Origin: Opisthorchis felineus
Lineage: Eukaryota; Platyhelminthes; Trematoda; Opisthorchiida; Opisthorchiidae
Reading direction: 5' to 3'
Assembly: GCA_004794785.1 (NCBI GenBank)
Contig: SJOL01007286.1
Location: 369,807-433,806 of the forward strand
Length of the DNA stretch: 64,000 nucleotides
Positions 63,301 to 64,000 of the stretch are shown here, piece after piece. The position numbers were made by a program, and so were the translations under genes. The notes beneath the pieces were generated by a model, which saw only the letters and a program-made list of their open reading frames with translations, was not told the DNA's origin and searched no databases. Positions within the stretch are counted from its first letter, which is position 1; each line of letters starts with the position of its first letter.

Positions 63301-64000
63301 TTTTCGGCCGAGACAAATGTGACTGAAAGCTTACCTTCAGGACCGAATTCCAGCCACGTCGGGCACAACGAAGGCATTACCTGAAAGCTTCACTCAGTCT
63401 ATCCTGTGGCAAATTGTATTGTGAAATTCTTGTTAGGACGTCACTCGCCAGGATATCTGGCCCATGTATTATGTAAGCAACTCGTGTGTTTTTACAGTGG
63501 GAAAAATGGGACAGTTCTGCAAAGTCTTTCTGGACACTAGCCGAAAGGTAATTATGCTATTCATATTGCGGTTACAATTTAACCATAAAGCTAATGCTCG
63601 TCATACCCGGACATACCAAAGAAGTTTGTTGTTGAGTTCATCTAAATGTGAAAAGTTGAACGATGAGATACGTGATTCTAAAGCCTCGGCGATGAATTTG
63701 ATGAGAGTCAAATGCTTTGAGGGCCGTAGTCTAAAAAGTAGACCGCGTAAAGATCGCTAGCAACAGCGCCTAGCAGCAGTGGCAGTCTTCAACAGAAGTA
63801 TTTTTAACCTGTCTGTGGTATTACTTTTTCTTCTCTTGTGGTTGTTCTCAAATCTGATCCTTGGGGTGTGTCCATCTTTTTCTAGACTTCAGGAGACCGT
63901 TCATTAAACTGTTGGTTTCAAGAGTTTCAGTTACCCGTCGAAAATAACCGTGGTTGATCCTAGATGATCAGGACGTGACAGACGTCAGTACCAAAGCCGA
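51305..64000. other. No gene recognised (12.7 kb)
   Basis: Short unrecognised frames on both strands (longest 62426-62767, 113 codons; 53323-53631, 102 codons; 63464-63760, 98 codons). A T-rich stretch with TTTATTTAGCTTTT occurring twice lies at about 56740-56790. Weak SINE-like segments are near 60108-60260 and 60765-60850. No tRNA, rRNA or conserved protein was recognised; intron or intergenic DNA is the simplest reading. Confidence 0.5.

Overview
The window looks like nuclear DNA of a flatworm, most probably an opisthorchiid liver fluke (Clonorchis/Opisthorchis type). This rests on a tRNA-derived SINE typical of those genomes (five independent insertions), a Ty3/Gypsy element with a tRNA-Trp-type primer binding site as in the CsRn1 clade, trematode-type LINE and SWIM/MULE transposase relics, and one host gene (ribosomal protein L26) with a 37-bp intron. 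No bacterial operon, phage, CRISPR array or rRNA gene is visible. The genus assignment is inference from family resemblance, not a database match.

Region by region. 1-8365: a large inverted repeat. Arms 1-2966 and 4602-7567 are reverse complements with no indel that I found (paired coordinates sum to 7568) and only about ten mismatches noticed. Each arm carries, from outside in, a CR1-like LINE (endonuclease plus start of reverse transcriptase) split by a SINE, a 0.8-kb unidentified repeat, and a 413-bp Gypsy LTR. The arms face each other across two converging fragments of Gypsy pol. The right-hand LINE continues beyond the arm to about 8365. 8571-8966 is a BEL/Pao pol relic. 10800-11620 is an RTE-like LINE relic. 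12594-12830 is a two-unit tandem duplication. 15115-16500 (minus) is a broken MULE-type transposase with a SWIM zinc finger, meeting a plus-strand Gypsy gag/protease relic (about 16860-17937). 19880-20790 and 21860-23050 are LINE reverse-transcriptase relics.

25346-25811 is the only convincing host protein-coding gene, RPL26, two exons on the plus strand. From 27 kb onward there are further SINEs (27165, 28061, 40293, 43690) and RTE-like fragments (29440, 30600, 45916-47444 minus, 51119). The second half of the window (roughly 31-64 kb) is mostly sequence in which I recognise nothing: open frames are short, unrelated to families I know, and consistent with chance or with intron/intergenic DNA.

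Functionally the window is a retroelement graveyard around one housekeeping gene. Every mobile-element coding region seen is broken by stops, frameshifts or truncation, so none is likely to be autonomous. The structure most worth a second look is the 7.6-kb inverted repeat, whose centre shows an LTR directly followed by a primer binding site on the wrong side of pol, a one-sided 496-bp deletion, and a mosaic homology boundary.
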